Shown here: piece by piece, positions 1-7,803 of the stretch | Layout of the letters: each line of letters begins with the position of its first letter | Numbering within the stretch: the stretch's first letter is position 1 | Source of the DNA: Ignavibacteria bacterium | GTDB lineage: Bacteria > Bacteroidota > Ignavibacteria > Kapaibacteriales > UBA2268 | DNA: 40,482 nucleotides | Assembly: GCA_016844745.1 (NCBI GenBank) | Contig: JAERMQ010000050.1 | Coordinates: 1-40,482 of the forward strand | Reading direction: 5' to 3' | Notes under the pieces: generated by a model | The model's database searches: none | What the model saw: the letters and a program-made list of their open reading frames with translations, nothing else | What the model was told of the DNA's origin: nothing | Made by a program: the position numbers and the translations under genes

Positions 1-60
1 CTTTGAAAAAGGGGGAATAATTATTCCCCCTTTTTCAAAGGGGGTTAGGGGGTTTCTCTT
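1..60. repeat. Terminal copy of the CCCCCTAACCCCC palindromic repeat
   Basis: Positions 1-40 are a perfect 40-base palindrome centred on AATAATTATT, flanked by GGGGTTAGGGGG and TTTCTCTT. The same element is present complete at 33489-33568 and, truncated, at 40414-40482. The first 49 bases of the window are identical to the last 49. The copy lies just past the stop of the DUF5777 gene. It is probably a dispersed intergenic element at which the assembly broke. Confidence 0.9.
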
Positions 61-70
61 GAATCATTCA

Positions 71-967
71 TTACTCCCCGAACAAAGTAAACACCCGCGA
101 AATATTGAATCCCAAATGAATATCTCCTTTATTCATCAATCCGGTTGTTTCTGTAATATAATGCTTATCAATCATACCACGCGAATTCGAAAGCATAAGC
201 TGGAATACATGCCCGCCTGTTTCAATATCCAATCCGACTGATATTGGATTTGTAAAACCAGATGTGGAATTATCTCCCGTTGTGCGTTTGTCAGGGCGAT
301 AAACGTAGAAATATTCGGCATTGATTGAAATTCTATTCGATAGTTTATAACGCCCACCTATTCCAAAAGCATATTCATCATTCTCATCAAATTCGGTGGC
401 TACCATGTTTCTATGAAAGAAAGAAGGCGATATCTGTAAAGATAATTCCTCAGTAATTTTTCTTGCTAACAATATCTGATGAACAAATGTCAAACGCGAT
501 GTGAAATAATTATTCCTTTCGGGATATTGCCATGGCATTGTATTAATGTCAATTGCTCCAACATACGAAATCGTAACGGGCATCCAGCTTGCTCCAGATG
601 ACTGCCTCAATAAGCTTAATTTCGTGAAACCTTCCACAATTTTATCCCTTGATGTTCGTTGAACCCCGATTTCGAGCCAATCGGTAATTCCGTATTCAAG
701 ACAAAGCGATATATTGGATTCGTCAAGACCAAAAAAATTATCGACACCGGTATTCATCCTTCCGAAACGGTGCGAAATACGAAACTCGAGCTGCCCTTCC
801 TTCATTCTTTCAACCGAATGACCGGTAACAATCCGGGTAGCCTTGAACGTAGCAGTAGTAACATCCGTATGCGGCGGTGCAACACTATCCAACATTCCTA
901 ATAAATCATCCTGGGCAGTGAGTCCGAAAGGGACAAGTAACATAACAAACAATAGAATTTTTTTCAT
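71..967 (-). CDS. DUF5777-family outer-membrane beta-barrel protein
   Basis: A 298-residue protein with a clear signal peptide (MKKILLFVMLLVPFGLTAQ) followed by alternating hydrophobic and polar strands expected of a beta-barrel. The segment around residues 50-110 (EGQLEFRISHRFGRMNTG, then the 'YGITDWLEIGVQRTS' type motif) matches my memory of DUF5777, a family found in Bacteroidota next to exported c-type cytochromes and YceI proteins. The start is supported by an AGAGAA stretch upstream. It is the last gene of a minus-strand unit with two haem lipoproteins (gaps of about 43 bases), which suggests a shared envelope role in electron transfer or its assembly. Its molecular role is unknown; the family call is from recognition, not a search. 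Confidence 0.75.
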   Translation of the reverse strand: MKKILLFVMLLVPFGLTAQDDLLGMLDSVAPPHTDVTTATFKATRIVTGHSVERMKEGQLEFRISHRFGRMNTGVDNFFGLDESNISLCLEYGITDWLEIGVQRTSRDKIVEGFTKLSLLRQSSGASWMPVTISYVGAIDINTMPWQYPERNNYFTSRLTFVHQILLARKITEELSLQISPSFFHRNMVATEFDENDEYAFGIGGRYKLSNRISINAEYFYVYRPDKRTTGDNSTSGFTNPISVGLDIETGGHVFQLMLSNSRGMIDKHYITETTGLMNKGDIHLGFNISRVFTLFGE

Positions 968-1010
968 ATTTTTTCTCTAAATATTTCAATGATAACTAAC
1001 AAAAACTAAA

Positions 1011-1388
1011 TTATTGCTTCAATCCATTGGCTTGCCATATTTCAAAAGCTTTAACACGGCATGCATTCAATTTAGAACTGTTTTTCGGCATAGAAGAATA
1101 ATCCGGATTGTGTTGGACGGCGCCAACGACTTTGTCTATAATGCCGACAACGTCATTATAAGTACTAAGTGGTATATTTTTACCATCCGCCTTATATGTT
1201 GCACCATGGCAGGACAGGCAATACGATGAAATAATCGGTGCTATTGTTTTACTATATGATACATCTGTAGTATCACATTTTTTTGTTGATTCGGAATAAA
1301 GATATTCTTCATTGTCGTAATAGCATGAACTAAGGCTAAGTGCAGAAATAGCAAAAATAAATAACAAAAATAATTTCATTTCTTTCAT
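1011..1388 (-). CDS. Exported c-type cytochrome-like lipoprotein (CXXCH)
   Basis: A 125-residue protein with a lipoprotein signal ending at a lipobox Cys (SALSLSSC, Cys22). One haem c motif, CLSCH (Cys57, Cys60, His61), is followed by a Met-containing loop (SSMPKNSSKL, Met100) that could be the second iron ligand. The length and order (signal, short linker, haem motif, C-terminal helix) fit a small single-haem cytochrome anchored to a membrane. A second ATG lies three codons in. It sits between another haem lipoprotein and a DUF5777 barrel, all on the minus strand with short gaps, so co-transcription is likely. Attachment of the haem would need a cytochrome c maturation system; ccmB is present at about 25.3 kb. 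The redox partner cannot be read from the sequence. Confidence 0.8.
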   Translation of the reverse strand: MKEMKLFLLFIFAISALSLSSCYYDNEEYLYSESTKKCDTTDVSYSKTIAPIISSYCLSCHGATYKADGKNIPLSTYNDVVGIIDKVVGAVQHNPDYSSMPKNSSKLNACRVKAFEIWQANGLKQ

Positions 1389-1430
1389 CTGGAAATTTTC
1401 CTTTATTAATAAAATACAATTTTGAATAAA

Positions 1431-1847
1431 TCACTCGCAGGCAGTTGAATCGGCGCCTTGCAGAATCCAGTTTTTAATAATGTTCCTCTGTTCCAATGAA
1501 AGAGGCGTTCGTCCATCAGGCGGCATGGCATCATCGGAAGTAGCTGTAATGGCTTTGTAAATTTTACTATTGAGCGGGTCCTTCGGGGTAATCCATCTCA
1601 TTATTGACTGGTAATCCCTCAGGGATTCCTGGCTTTCCTTTTCATCTTCATCTTCTTCTTCTACTTTGATAATATTCTTTTTACCGTCGTGACATCCAGC
1701 CATTCCACAGTTTGTCTGGAAAATCGGCAGCACTTCCGTTTCGAAGCATATCTTTTCATTGATAGGTTCCGGAGAGTGCTTACAGGAAATAAGAATCAAC
1801 AATGATAGGATGATTACTGACATACTGAAAATTTTTAATAGTCTCAT
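1431..1847 (-). CDS. Exported cytochrome-like lipoprotein with CX4CH motif
   Basis: A 138-residue protein whose signal peptide ends at a lipobox Cys (LLILISC, Cys22). The putative haem site is not CXXCH but CGMAGCH (Cys47, Cys52, His53), with four residues between the cysteines. This variant is familiar in Bacteroidota and Planctomycetes cytochrome-like domains of the 'TNCGxxGCHD' type. A second conserved block, DAMPPDGRTPLS (residues 106-117), could provide the axial Met108. Between the two is a very acidic insert (residues 63-75, mostly Glu and Asp). It is the first gene of a three-gene minus-strand unit with a CXXCH lipoprotein and a DUF5777 barrel. Whether haem is covalently attached through a CX4CH motif is not certain. 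Confidence 0.75.
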   Translation of the reverse strand: MRLLKIFSMSVIILSLLILISCKHSPEPINEKICFETEVLPIFQTNCGMAGCHDGKKNIIKVEEEDEDEKESQESLRDYQSIMRWITPKDPLNSKIYKAITATSDDAMPPDGRTPLSLEQRNIIKNWILQGADSTACE

Positions 1848-2013
1848 ATTTTTCTCATATTAATTTATTACTTATAGTTTACATCAACTTTGATTGTATT
1901 CAGGTTTTAGGCTGTAGGTTGATAGACTTTTAGCCTTTCTCCTGCTTACTTATAATATCAAAACCATGCTTTCAAGGTTCATTAATTTAACCTGAATTTT
2001 GAACATTTAAAAA

Positions 2014-2040
2014 ATTTATACCATAAATAATGGTATAAAT
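2014..2040. promoter_or_regulatory. Perfect 11-base hairpin (ATTTATACCAT / ATGGTATAAAT)
   Basis: In the gene-poor stretch 1848-2423, positions 2014-2024 and 2030-2040 are perfect inverted repeats around a five-base spacer (AAATA). The arms are AT-rich and no T-run follows, so it is a poor intrinsic terminator. It lies about 170 bases upstream of the haem lipoprotein unit and could be an operator. The rest of 1848-2292 is AT-rich and I find no gene in it; 1904-1945 holds a TTTTAGGCTGTAGGTT/ACTTTTAGCC piece that recurs near 25080. Confidence 0.4.
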
Positions 2041-2292
2041 ACCTAAGATAATAACGAAAGTTCAAATAGAATATTTTATATAAACTAAGTAAGACTAATA
2101 AAATAACAAGGATTTATTCAAATTTATTGAATGGAAATTGAAAGGAATTAAATTCTAAAATTATATAATCAACGTGAATCCTTGCTAAATTCAATTAAGT
2201 ATTTGATTCCCAAATAAAATCTTATAGCATTTAAATCGTTGTAACCTTTTTTCGTTTGATAAGTGAAAATAATTATGAATTATAACTTTAAA

Positions 2293-2435
2293 ATGGTTAA
2301 TGGTTAATGGTTAATGGTAAATGAAAAATCCTTTAATCCTTTTATTCCATTAACCACTGACCATTAACCATTAACCATTAACCATTAACCATTAACCATT
2401 AACCATTAACCATTAACCATTAACCATTAACCATT
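2293..2435. repeat. Heptanucleotide array, inverted: (ATGGTTA)n ... (CCATTAA)10
   Basis: About four ATGGTTA units (2293-2320) are followed, after a short spacer, by degenerate units (2347-2360) and then ten perfect CCATTAA units (2361-2430) plus a partial one to 2435. The two blocks are reverse complements and could fold as a long hairpin. The last units run directly into the open reading frame of the VWA gene. The same heptad family (AATTGTT/AATGGTC) recurs at 21310-21351 and 35093-35134. Confidence 0.9.
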
Positions 2436-4514
2436 CCGCCACTACCCCGCAACAAAAAAATCCTGCTCGGCAGCTTTCGCAGTCTGGCAATATTTTTTCT
2501 GTTATTTTCACTTTTCGAGCCGATACTTACAATTATCAGCGGTTCCCGCCAACCTGCCAGATTAACCGTACTGCTTGATAATTCCCTATCAGCCGCCACC
2601 GACGATGCCGCCGGAAGCAGGAAAGAAGCGCTTCGAAGTGCGATTAATAATTCCGGCTTTTTATCTTTGGAGAAAGATAACTTAAATACTATTTTATTCG
2701 CCAATGAAACCCAGGAAGTAAAAGATTTTTTAATTGATTCAATGAAAAATACCGGTCAATTGACTGATATTTCCAAAGCGATTCGCAGGGCAAATCTCAA
2801 TGCTGTTGAGGATAACGTATGCGCAGCATTGCTGATAACCGACGGAGCTTTCAACACCGGAAATAATCCATTATACGACGCTGCGGAATTCGGCAAACCT
2901 ATTTATGTTATTGGTGTCGGTGATTCGTCAGAGCCTCGGGATATAAGCATTCAATCTATAATCGTAAATGATATAGTATATATGGACAATCCCGCTCCAA
3001 TAAATATAAATGTGAAAATTAACGGATATTCTTCCGGCGAAGTGAAAGTTACCCTAAGTGATAATGGCAATCACATAGCCGAGCAGGTAATTAAAATTAA
3101 TACGGATAAACAGTCTTACTCTACTATTTTCGAATATAAACCAACTGCCGAAGGTATGCATAAAATCACTGCTTCATGCTCACCTTTGGCTAAGGAATTG
3201 ACGCTGAAGAACAATACTTTATCCGAATTCATAAAGGTGCTGAAAAGCAAACGCCACATAGCAATTTTTGCCGGCGCACCAAGTCCGGATTTGTCTTTTA
3301 TTCGAATTGCTCTTTCGCAAGAACGCGGTATCGAAGTAATGACATATATTCAAAAAAAGGAATCGGATTATTACGAGCATCAGCCCAATCAAGCTGATAT
3401 CCGGGAGGCTGAAATTATAGTATTACTCGGTTTTCCTGTTAATTCCACTCCATCGAATATTATGCAAATGTTAAGCATAGCGCTGGAATCCGGGAAGCCC
3501 GTCTTATTCATTGCATCCCAGGCAACTGATTATGTGAAATTGCGTATGCTCGAAGGTAATCTGCCGTTCAATTATATATCATCCGGCAATCAGGAATATT
3601 TTGCTCTTGCAGATATCAAGCCGCAATCGATGGCAAATCCCCTACTTCGAATATCGGGTGTCGATGAAGATATTAAACTCTGGAATTCGCTGCCTCCTCT
3701 CTTTCGAACTGAGACCTTCGTTCGAATTAAACCGGAAAGTGAAATTGTAATGGGTATTAAGGTTAATAATGTTCCAATGAAGGAACCACTCGTTTTGATG
3801 CGGGAATTCCAGGAGAAGAAATCAGTAGCTGTTCTGGGTTACGGGCTTTATCGATGGAAGTTGCTGGGATATGCTAACGATATCGCTAAAGGAAAAACCG
3901 ATGCCCAGGATTTATATTCGATTTTCATTCGCAATTCAATTAAGTGGCTCTCAGTTACGGATAGGAATAAACTCGTTACGATTAAAACAAATAAAAAGCT
4001 ATATATAAACAATGAGAAGGTCGAGTTCATAGGGCAGGTCTATGATGGTGCATTAACTCCAATTGACAATGCAAGAATCACAATAAAAATTTCCGGAGGA
4101 AAGACTCAAAGAGAGGTTTCGCTGACAAACCTTGGGAACGGACGTTATGGCGCTAATGTCGATGGGCTGCCACAAGGAGATTTTATTTTTTCCGGTGAGG
4201 CTTTTTTAGCTGATAAACTTTTAGGCGCGGATACAAACAGGTTTTCCATTGGCGATTTGAATATTGAATATCAAAACCTGAAGATGAATGTTGCGTTGCT
4301 GCGAAGCTTAGCAGAGCGTTCAGGAGGTAAATTCTATACACCTTCTGAAGCAGGGAAATTCTTAAATGATTTGAGAAAAAATAATTCGTTTATACAACGT
4401 GAGGTAACACTCCGCAATGAATATGCACTATGGAATCTGCCATGGATACTGGCTCTATCGATATTCTTCTTTGCATTCGAGTGGGCGCTGCGCAAGAAAT
4501 ATGGGTTGTTGTAA
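2424..4514 (+). CDS. VWA-domain membrane protein, 5' end lost in a repeat array
   Basis: The longest ATG/GTG/TTG-initiated frame begins at a TTG at 2667, but that start cannot be right. The frame is open back to 2424, and the extra codons encode a transmembrane helix (LGSFRSLAIFFLLFSLFEP) followed by LTVLLDNSLS, the DxSxS metal site (MIDAS) of a VWA domain. LLITDG further on supplies a second VWA landmark. Later come a beta-rich region, a segment resembling a glutamine-amidotransferase-like fold (residues near HIAIFAGAPSPDLSF), and a C-terminal helix (WNLPWILALSIFFFAF) with a basic tail. This order is typical of Bacteroidota VWA membrane proteins related to the BatA group. Upstream of 2424 the frame is closed by stops inside the heptad array, and there is no ATG, GTG or TTG between 2424 and 2667. 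About 25-40 N-terminal residues appear to be missing. Either a real disruption by repeat expansion or an assembly join through the repeat. Confidence 0.75.
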   Translation, partial: PLTIPPLPRNKKILLGSFRSLAIFFLLFSLFEPILTIISGSRQPARLTVLLDNSLSAATDDAAGSRKEALRSAINNSGFLSLEKDNLNTILFANETQEVKDFLIDSMKNTGQLTDISKAIRRANLNAVEDNVCAALLITDGAFNTGNNPLYDAAEFGKPIYVIGVGDSSEPRDISIQSIIVNDIVYMDNPAPININVKINGYSSGEVKVTLSDNGNHIAEQVIKINTDKQSYSTIFEYKPTAEGMHKITASCSPLAKELTLKNNTLSEFIKVLKSKRHIAIFAGAPSPDLSFIRIALSQERGIEVMTYIQKKESDYYEHQPNQADIREAEIIVLLGFPVNSTPSNIMQMLSIALESGKPVLFIASQATDYVKLRMLEGNLPFNYISSGNQEYFALADIKPQSMANPLLRISGVDEDIKLWNSLPPLFRTETFVRIKPESEIVMGIKVNNVPMKEPLVLMREFQEKKSVAVLGYGLYRWKLLGYANDIAKGKTDAQDLYSIFIRNSIKWLSVTDRNKLVTIKTNKKLYINNEKVEFIGQVYDGALTPIDNARITIKISGGKTQREVSLTNLGNGRYGANVDGLPQGDFIFSGEAFLADKLLGADTNRFSIGDLNIEYQNLKMNVALLRSLAERSGGKFYTPSEAGKFLNDLRKNNSFIQREVTLRNEYALWNLPWILALSIFFFAFEWALRKKYGLL

Positions 4515-4584
4515 GTATAGCCAAGTTGTTTTCAAACAGACAAGGATAGGGATTTTAGGTAACTTTCTATCAGAAAATATTGAC

Positions 4585-4720
4585 GAACAAGGATTAACGA
4601 TTTAAGATTTTAGAAGAAAGTAAACGGAAAAAGGAATATTAATAAAAATCAACACAATTTAGAAGAATTAAAATAAACCGTGTAAATAATCAATAATCAT
4701 AATTCGTTAATCCTTGTTCT
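4585..4720. repeat. Inverted repeat GAACAAGGATTAACGA (arms 4585-4600 and about 4705-4720)
   Basis: GAACAAGGATTAACGA at 4585-4600 is matched by its reverse complement around 4704-4719, with about 100 AT-rich bases between. The 4515-4865 stretch holds no gene I can support: only this pair and the palindrome at 4781-4832. It lies between two converging genes. Confidence 0.6.
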
Positions 4721-4780
4721 TAATCCATTTTTATAATAAAGTTGCTCTTATCTAATAATATTTCGCTTTAAAATATGGAA

Positions 4781-4832
4781 AATAACACACTCCTTATTCC
4801 CCTACCGTGAGGGATTTAAGGAGGGTGTTATT
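4781..4832. terminator. Imperfect palindrome between converging genes
   Basis: AATAACAC-CTCCTTA at 4781-4796 pairs with TAAGGAG-GTGTTATT at 4817-4832, with an inner CCCCTACCG/GTGAGGG portion. It lies at the tail-to-tail junction of the VWA gene and the receiver gene, so a two-way transcription end is plausible. It has no long T-run; it could equally be a dispersed repeat relic. Confidence 0.5.
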
Positions 4833-4865
4833 CTTTGTTATTCTACTCCGATAAAAATTAGATTC

Positions 4866-5591
4866 TTACGCTTTTGATTTTTTAAAGGAATATACACTTC
4901 TCTGAACCAGCTCATCGTTCTCGTTCAAAAGTGAAAATTCAATATTTAATTCAACTTCTATTTTAAGATTGAAATCAATATCCAAATCAGCCATCAGAAG
5001 TGAAAATTTACTTTTGCTTTTATCGCCTGGGAATACAGAAGTTAAATTGATACGTTTGTTCTTTATTATCTTATCTTTATTTTTTATAGAGCATATCAAA
5101 ATTTTAGCAGCAGATTCCACGTTTTCATCCCTGCCCAGGTCGAAATTAACTTCGAAAGGCAGAAAAGAATATGCAGGCTTTGCACCGGATATTTGAGCCA
5201 GATTTCGGGTTTCTTTCTTTTTACTGGCGTCCTGCAAAACCGAAGAAATTTTATTAAAAAGAATATCCGAAGTAAATGGTTTGGTTACATATCCGTTAAT
5301 GTTTGCTTTCATGGCTTCCATAATATCTTCGCGGCTTCCTCTGCTCGATACCATTAGAATAGGTACGTCTTCATAGTTTTGCATTTTCCTTAATCGACGA
5401 ACTAATTCTATACCATTTATACCTGGCATCATCCAATTAGTAATAATAAAATTAAATTGCTTTACATCAACAAGCGTCAAAGCTTCTTCACCGTCACCAG
5501 CTTCAGTTATTTCTTCAAAACCCAGATTTTCAAGAACATTTATTATTGAATGCCTGTCATGTCTCGAATCATCAATAACAAGTATTTTCAT
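4866..5591 (-). CDS. Atypical response regulator receiver (Asp to Asn) with unknown C-terminal domain
   Basis: Residues 1-120 are a CheY-like receiver: acidic pair Asp7-Asp8, switch Ser82 and Lys104 (YVTKPF). The phospho-acceptor position reads FIITNWMMPG, so it is Asn52 where the family has Asp; the codon is AAT. Spacing to Ser82 (30) and Lys104 (52) equals that in CheY (57/87/109), so the alignment is firm. The protein therefore should not be phosphorylated at the normal site. Residues 135-241 form a separate region rich in beta-type sequence (NFDLGRDENVESAAKILICS, later LKIEVELNIEFSLL) that I do not recognise; no DNA-binding motif is visible. A GAGGT ribosome site precedes the ATG. No histidine kinase is adjacent. 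The gene stands alone, facing the VWA gene tail-to-tail. Confidence 0.85.
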   Translation of the reverse strand: MKILVIDDSRHDRHSIINVLENLGFEEITEAGDGEEALTLVDVKQFNFIITNWMMPGINGIELVRRLRKMQNYEDVPILMVSSRGSREDIMEAMKANINGYVTKPFTSDILFNKISSVLQDASKKKETRNLAQISGAKPAYSFLPFEVNFDLGRDENVESAAKILICSIKNKDKIIKNKRINLTSVFPGDKSKSKFSLLMADLDIDFNLKIEVELNIEFSLLNENDELVQRSVYSFKKSKA

Positions 5592-5791
5592 TTATACCTC
5601 AATTTTGAAAATTGGAACAATCCATTTTAATTAAATGCATATAAAAACTATCAAAAAATAAGCCATTCCTCAAAAGAATATAACTTATCAACAATATAAT
5701 ATTCAAAATTAATAAATAGATATATAAATACAAATTATATTATTTTAATCATAAAAATTTTACCCGTTAATCGAAAACAATAGAAACTCCC

Positions 5792-7033
5792 TTACTTAAG
5801 TGTCAGCCTTTTGGTTAATTCGGATAGCAAAACAAACCCGTCCCAAACCGGATTGAATAATAAAGCCTGTCCAATTGGGACAATCCGGACGATACCTTTT
5901 GCACAAGCCCTGTGAATGAAGTTCTCCAACTCATCTTGCGAAAAACCGGAATATGTCAGGGTTTGGTCGTTATCTGCAATGAATTGCTCTAATTCGGATA
6001 ACGATTCAATAAAACATTCGTAAAAGAAGCCGCCGCCGCAGGTATTGCGTTTGGCAGGTATTTCGCTTTTAGTGATGCGCATTACCGAAGGTTTTTTGAA
6101 ATTTTGATTGCTTAATAATTCGATTTTTTCGGACTCGAGCATATTTTCGAATGAGAAAACCAATTTATCCATTGCTAATCCTGCCGAATCGGCTCTTTTT
6201 TTGGTATATAAAATATCAGTTAAATTATTCCAGAAAGTCTGGCTGGCTTTCCTGCATTGCTCAGGTGTTCCGGAGAAATATAATATTATGGGAGAGGAAC
6301 ATGCTTTTTGGTCGAACCAATACGAATCATTGTAGAAATTCTCTGCAAGTTGCTTTAGCGTTTGTTCGTCCGAATTGTTGTAGGTCCTGGCATTAATTAC
6401 CGAATAGGAAAATTTATCGGCAAAGGCAATATCGCGGCAAGCAGGCTTGGCGTCAATTCTTCGAATACTTCGAATAGTTTCGTCGCCGCCCCAGATTAGC
6501 CGTAAATCTGCATTTCCCGATATTTGACGGTTAATTTCATCTTCCCGGGGGTATGTGATAATGATATTTCTGGATGCAATATCGGCAAATTCATTGTCAG
6601 AAACTGTCGTTCTAATTATTTCGAGCAGTAACGAAATCTGTTCGCTTAAATACTGAGTTACCCTTACAATATTTTTATTCCCGGCAATTAACGATAGCGC
6701 CCAGGAATAAAGAAAAATGCTGTCCACATTCGACGGCGCTATATGGAAGGCAATTCCGCAAGGCAATAAGAATTCACCTGCCGAAACTGTCGAAGTAAAC
6801 GATGAAACCATTTGAGTTATATTTGCTCGTCTTAACCAATAAGCAAGGGCAACCAATTCCGGAAAATCATTAATATTTCGATAGGCTAAAATATTCCTCG
6901 ATATTGAATTCAAAAAATCAATCGACAGCCTCGAGAAAGGCACCATTGGATTCAGATTTATAAATTCAGGGGTAATAATTTCATTAATTGTTTGGGCTTC
7001 TTGCAGGTTTGGAAGAAAAACTTTAATGCTCAT
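5792..7033 (-). CDS. LuxC-type acyl-CoA reductase
   Basis: A 413-residue protein matching the LuxC family (PF05893), which reduces acyl-CoA or acyl-enzyme to aldehyde with NADPH and shares the aldehyde dehydrogenase fold. Visible landmarks are the FHIAPSNVDSIFLYSWALSL segment (residues 96-115) with the adjoining LIAGNKNIVR, the cofactor-side WGGDETI (181-187), and the catalytic Cys245 in QKACSSP. Length is close to that of known LuxC proteins. No luciferase (luxAB) or luxD/luxE is near, so bioluminescence is not indicated; in this group such enzymes are expected to make fatty aldehydes or alcohols for lipids, which is inference. It starts 21 bases after the stop of the HNH gene on the same strand, so the two may be co-transcribed, though no functional link is obvious. 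Confidence 0.85.
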   Translation of the reverse strand: MSIKVFLPNLQEAQTINEIITPEFINLNPMVPFSRLSIDFLNSISRNILAYRNINDFPELVALAYWLRRANITQMVSSFTSTVSAGEFLLPCGIAFHIAPSNVDSIFLYSWALSLIAGNKNIVRVTQYLSEQISLLLEIIRTTVSDNEFADIASRNIIITYPREDEINRQISGNADLRLIWGGDETIRSIRRIDAKPACRDIAFADKFSYSVINARTYNNSDEQTLKQLAENFYNDSYWFDQKACSSPIILYFSGTPEQCRKASQTFWNNLTDILYTKKRADSAGLAMDKLVFSFENMLESEKIELLSNQNFKKPSVMRITKSEIPAKRNTCGGGFFYECFIESLSELEQFIADNDQTLTYSGFSQDELENFIHRACAKGIVRIVPIGQALLFNPVWDGFVLLSELTKRLTLK

Positions 7034-7054
7034 ATTATAATAATCTCTGACTGC

Positions 7055-7543
7055 TTAATCCATAAATAAAAACGGTTTCCAATTGTTATCGAGCCTGCCG
7101 GAATACTGCTTAATAAAAAGTAAATGATGAGGTTTTATAGGATTAGTCCGAAGCTTCATCGATGCTTCTTCAGGCGTTCTGCTGCCTTTTTTATTGTTGC
7201 AATGAATGCATGCAGCTACTAAATTCTCCCAAGTATCCGCACCACCCCGCGAACGAGGAATAACATGGTCGATAGTCAATTCCTGGGATTTTTCCCCGCA
7301 ATATGCACAACGATAATTATCCCGGCGGATAATATTTTTGCGTGAAAGTTCGACGCGTTTGAAAGGCATCCGGATGAAAGTCGAAAGGCGTATAACACTC
7401 GGAAGAGGAAATGAGGTCGATACCGACCTAATTACTAATCCGTCCTTGCGAGCAACCATTTCTGCTTTCGTCAGATATAGCATTATCAGAGCTTTTTTTG
7501 CACTACATATAGTTACCGGTTCATAGCTTTGATTAAGCACCAA
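7055..7543 (-). CDS. HNH endonuclease family protein
   Basis: The HNH/zinc module is clear: CAYCGEKSQELTIDHVIPRS carries the first CXXC and the catalytic DH, followed by RGGADTWENLVAACIHCNNKKG with the second CXXC and the final Asn/His positions. Proteins of this type (HNH_5-like) in Bacteroidota begin about 10-20 residues before VLNQSYEPVTI, and their role is unknown; many are stand-alone housekeeping genes. The start is uncertain: 7543 is a TTG. The frame stays open upstream to about 7642, with convincing family-like sequence (ENETQTRIINPTLGGK) but no ATG, so the true start may be a rare codon, or the gene may have lost its start. It is followed closely by the LuxC gene. Confidence 0.85.
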   Translation of the reverse strand: MVLNQSYEPVTICSAKKALIMLYLTKAEMVARKDGLVIRSVSTSFPLPSVIRLSTFIRMPFKRVELSRKNIIRRDNYRCAYCGEKSQELTIDHVIPRSRGGADTWENLVAACIHCNNKKGSRTPEEASMKLRTNPIKPHHLLFIKQYSGRLDNNWKPFLFMD

Positions 7544-7803
7544 AACTTTTCCGCCAAGCGTAGGGTTAATTATCCTTGTCTGAGTCTCATTTTCCGCAAG
7601 CTCTTCACCGAATAATTTCCTTAAACCGAAGATCAGCCTCCGTCAATTTTATTTTAATAAACAGACCATTTTATAAGACAATCCAAATGCAAAATTATTG
7701 TTTTATTATGAAAATTGCAATTCAGGCTATAACTAACAGAAATTGTAACGTTAAACTTTGATATTTTTGTAAATTGAAATTTTCGTTTTTAACAAAAGAA
7801 TTG

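Noticed and set aside
2420..2704. A minus-strand frame of 94 codons across the array end and VWA gene start.
   Set aside because: The opposite strand encodes a transmembrane helix and VWA metal site, so this frame is a shadow.
5792..7033. A lux (light production) operon because of the LuxC match.
   Set aside because: No luxA, luxB, luxD or luxE is adjacent; the upstream gene is an HNH nuclease.
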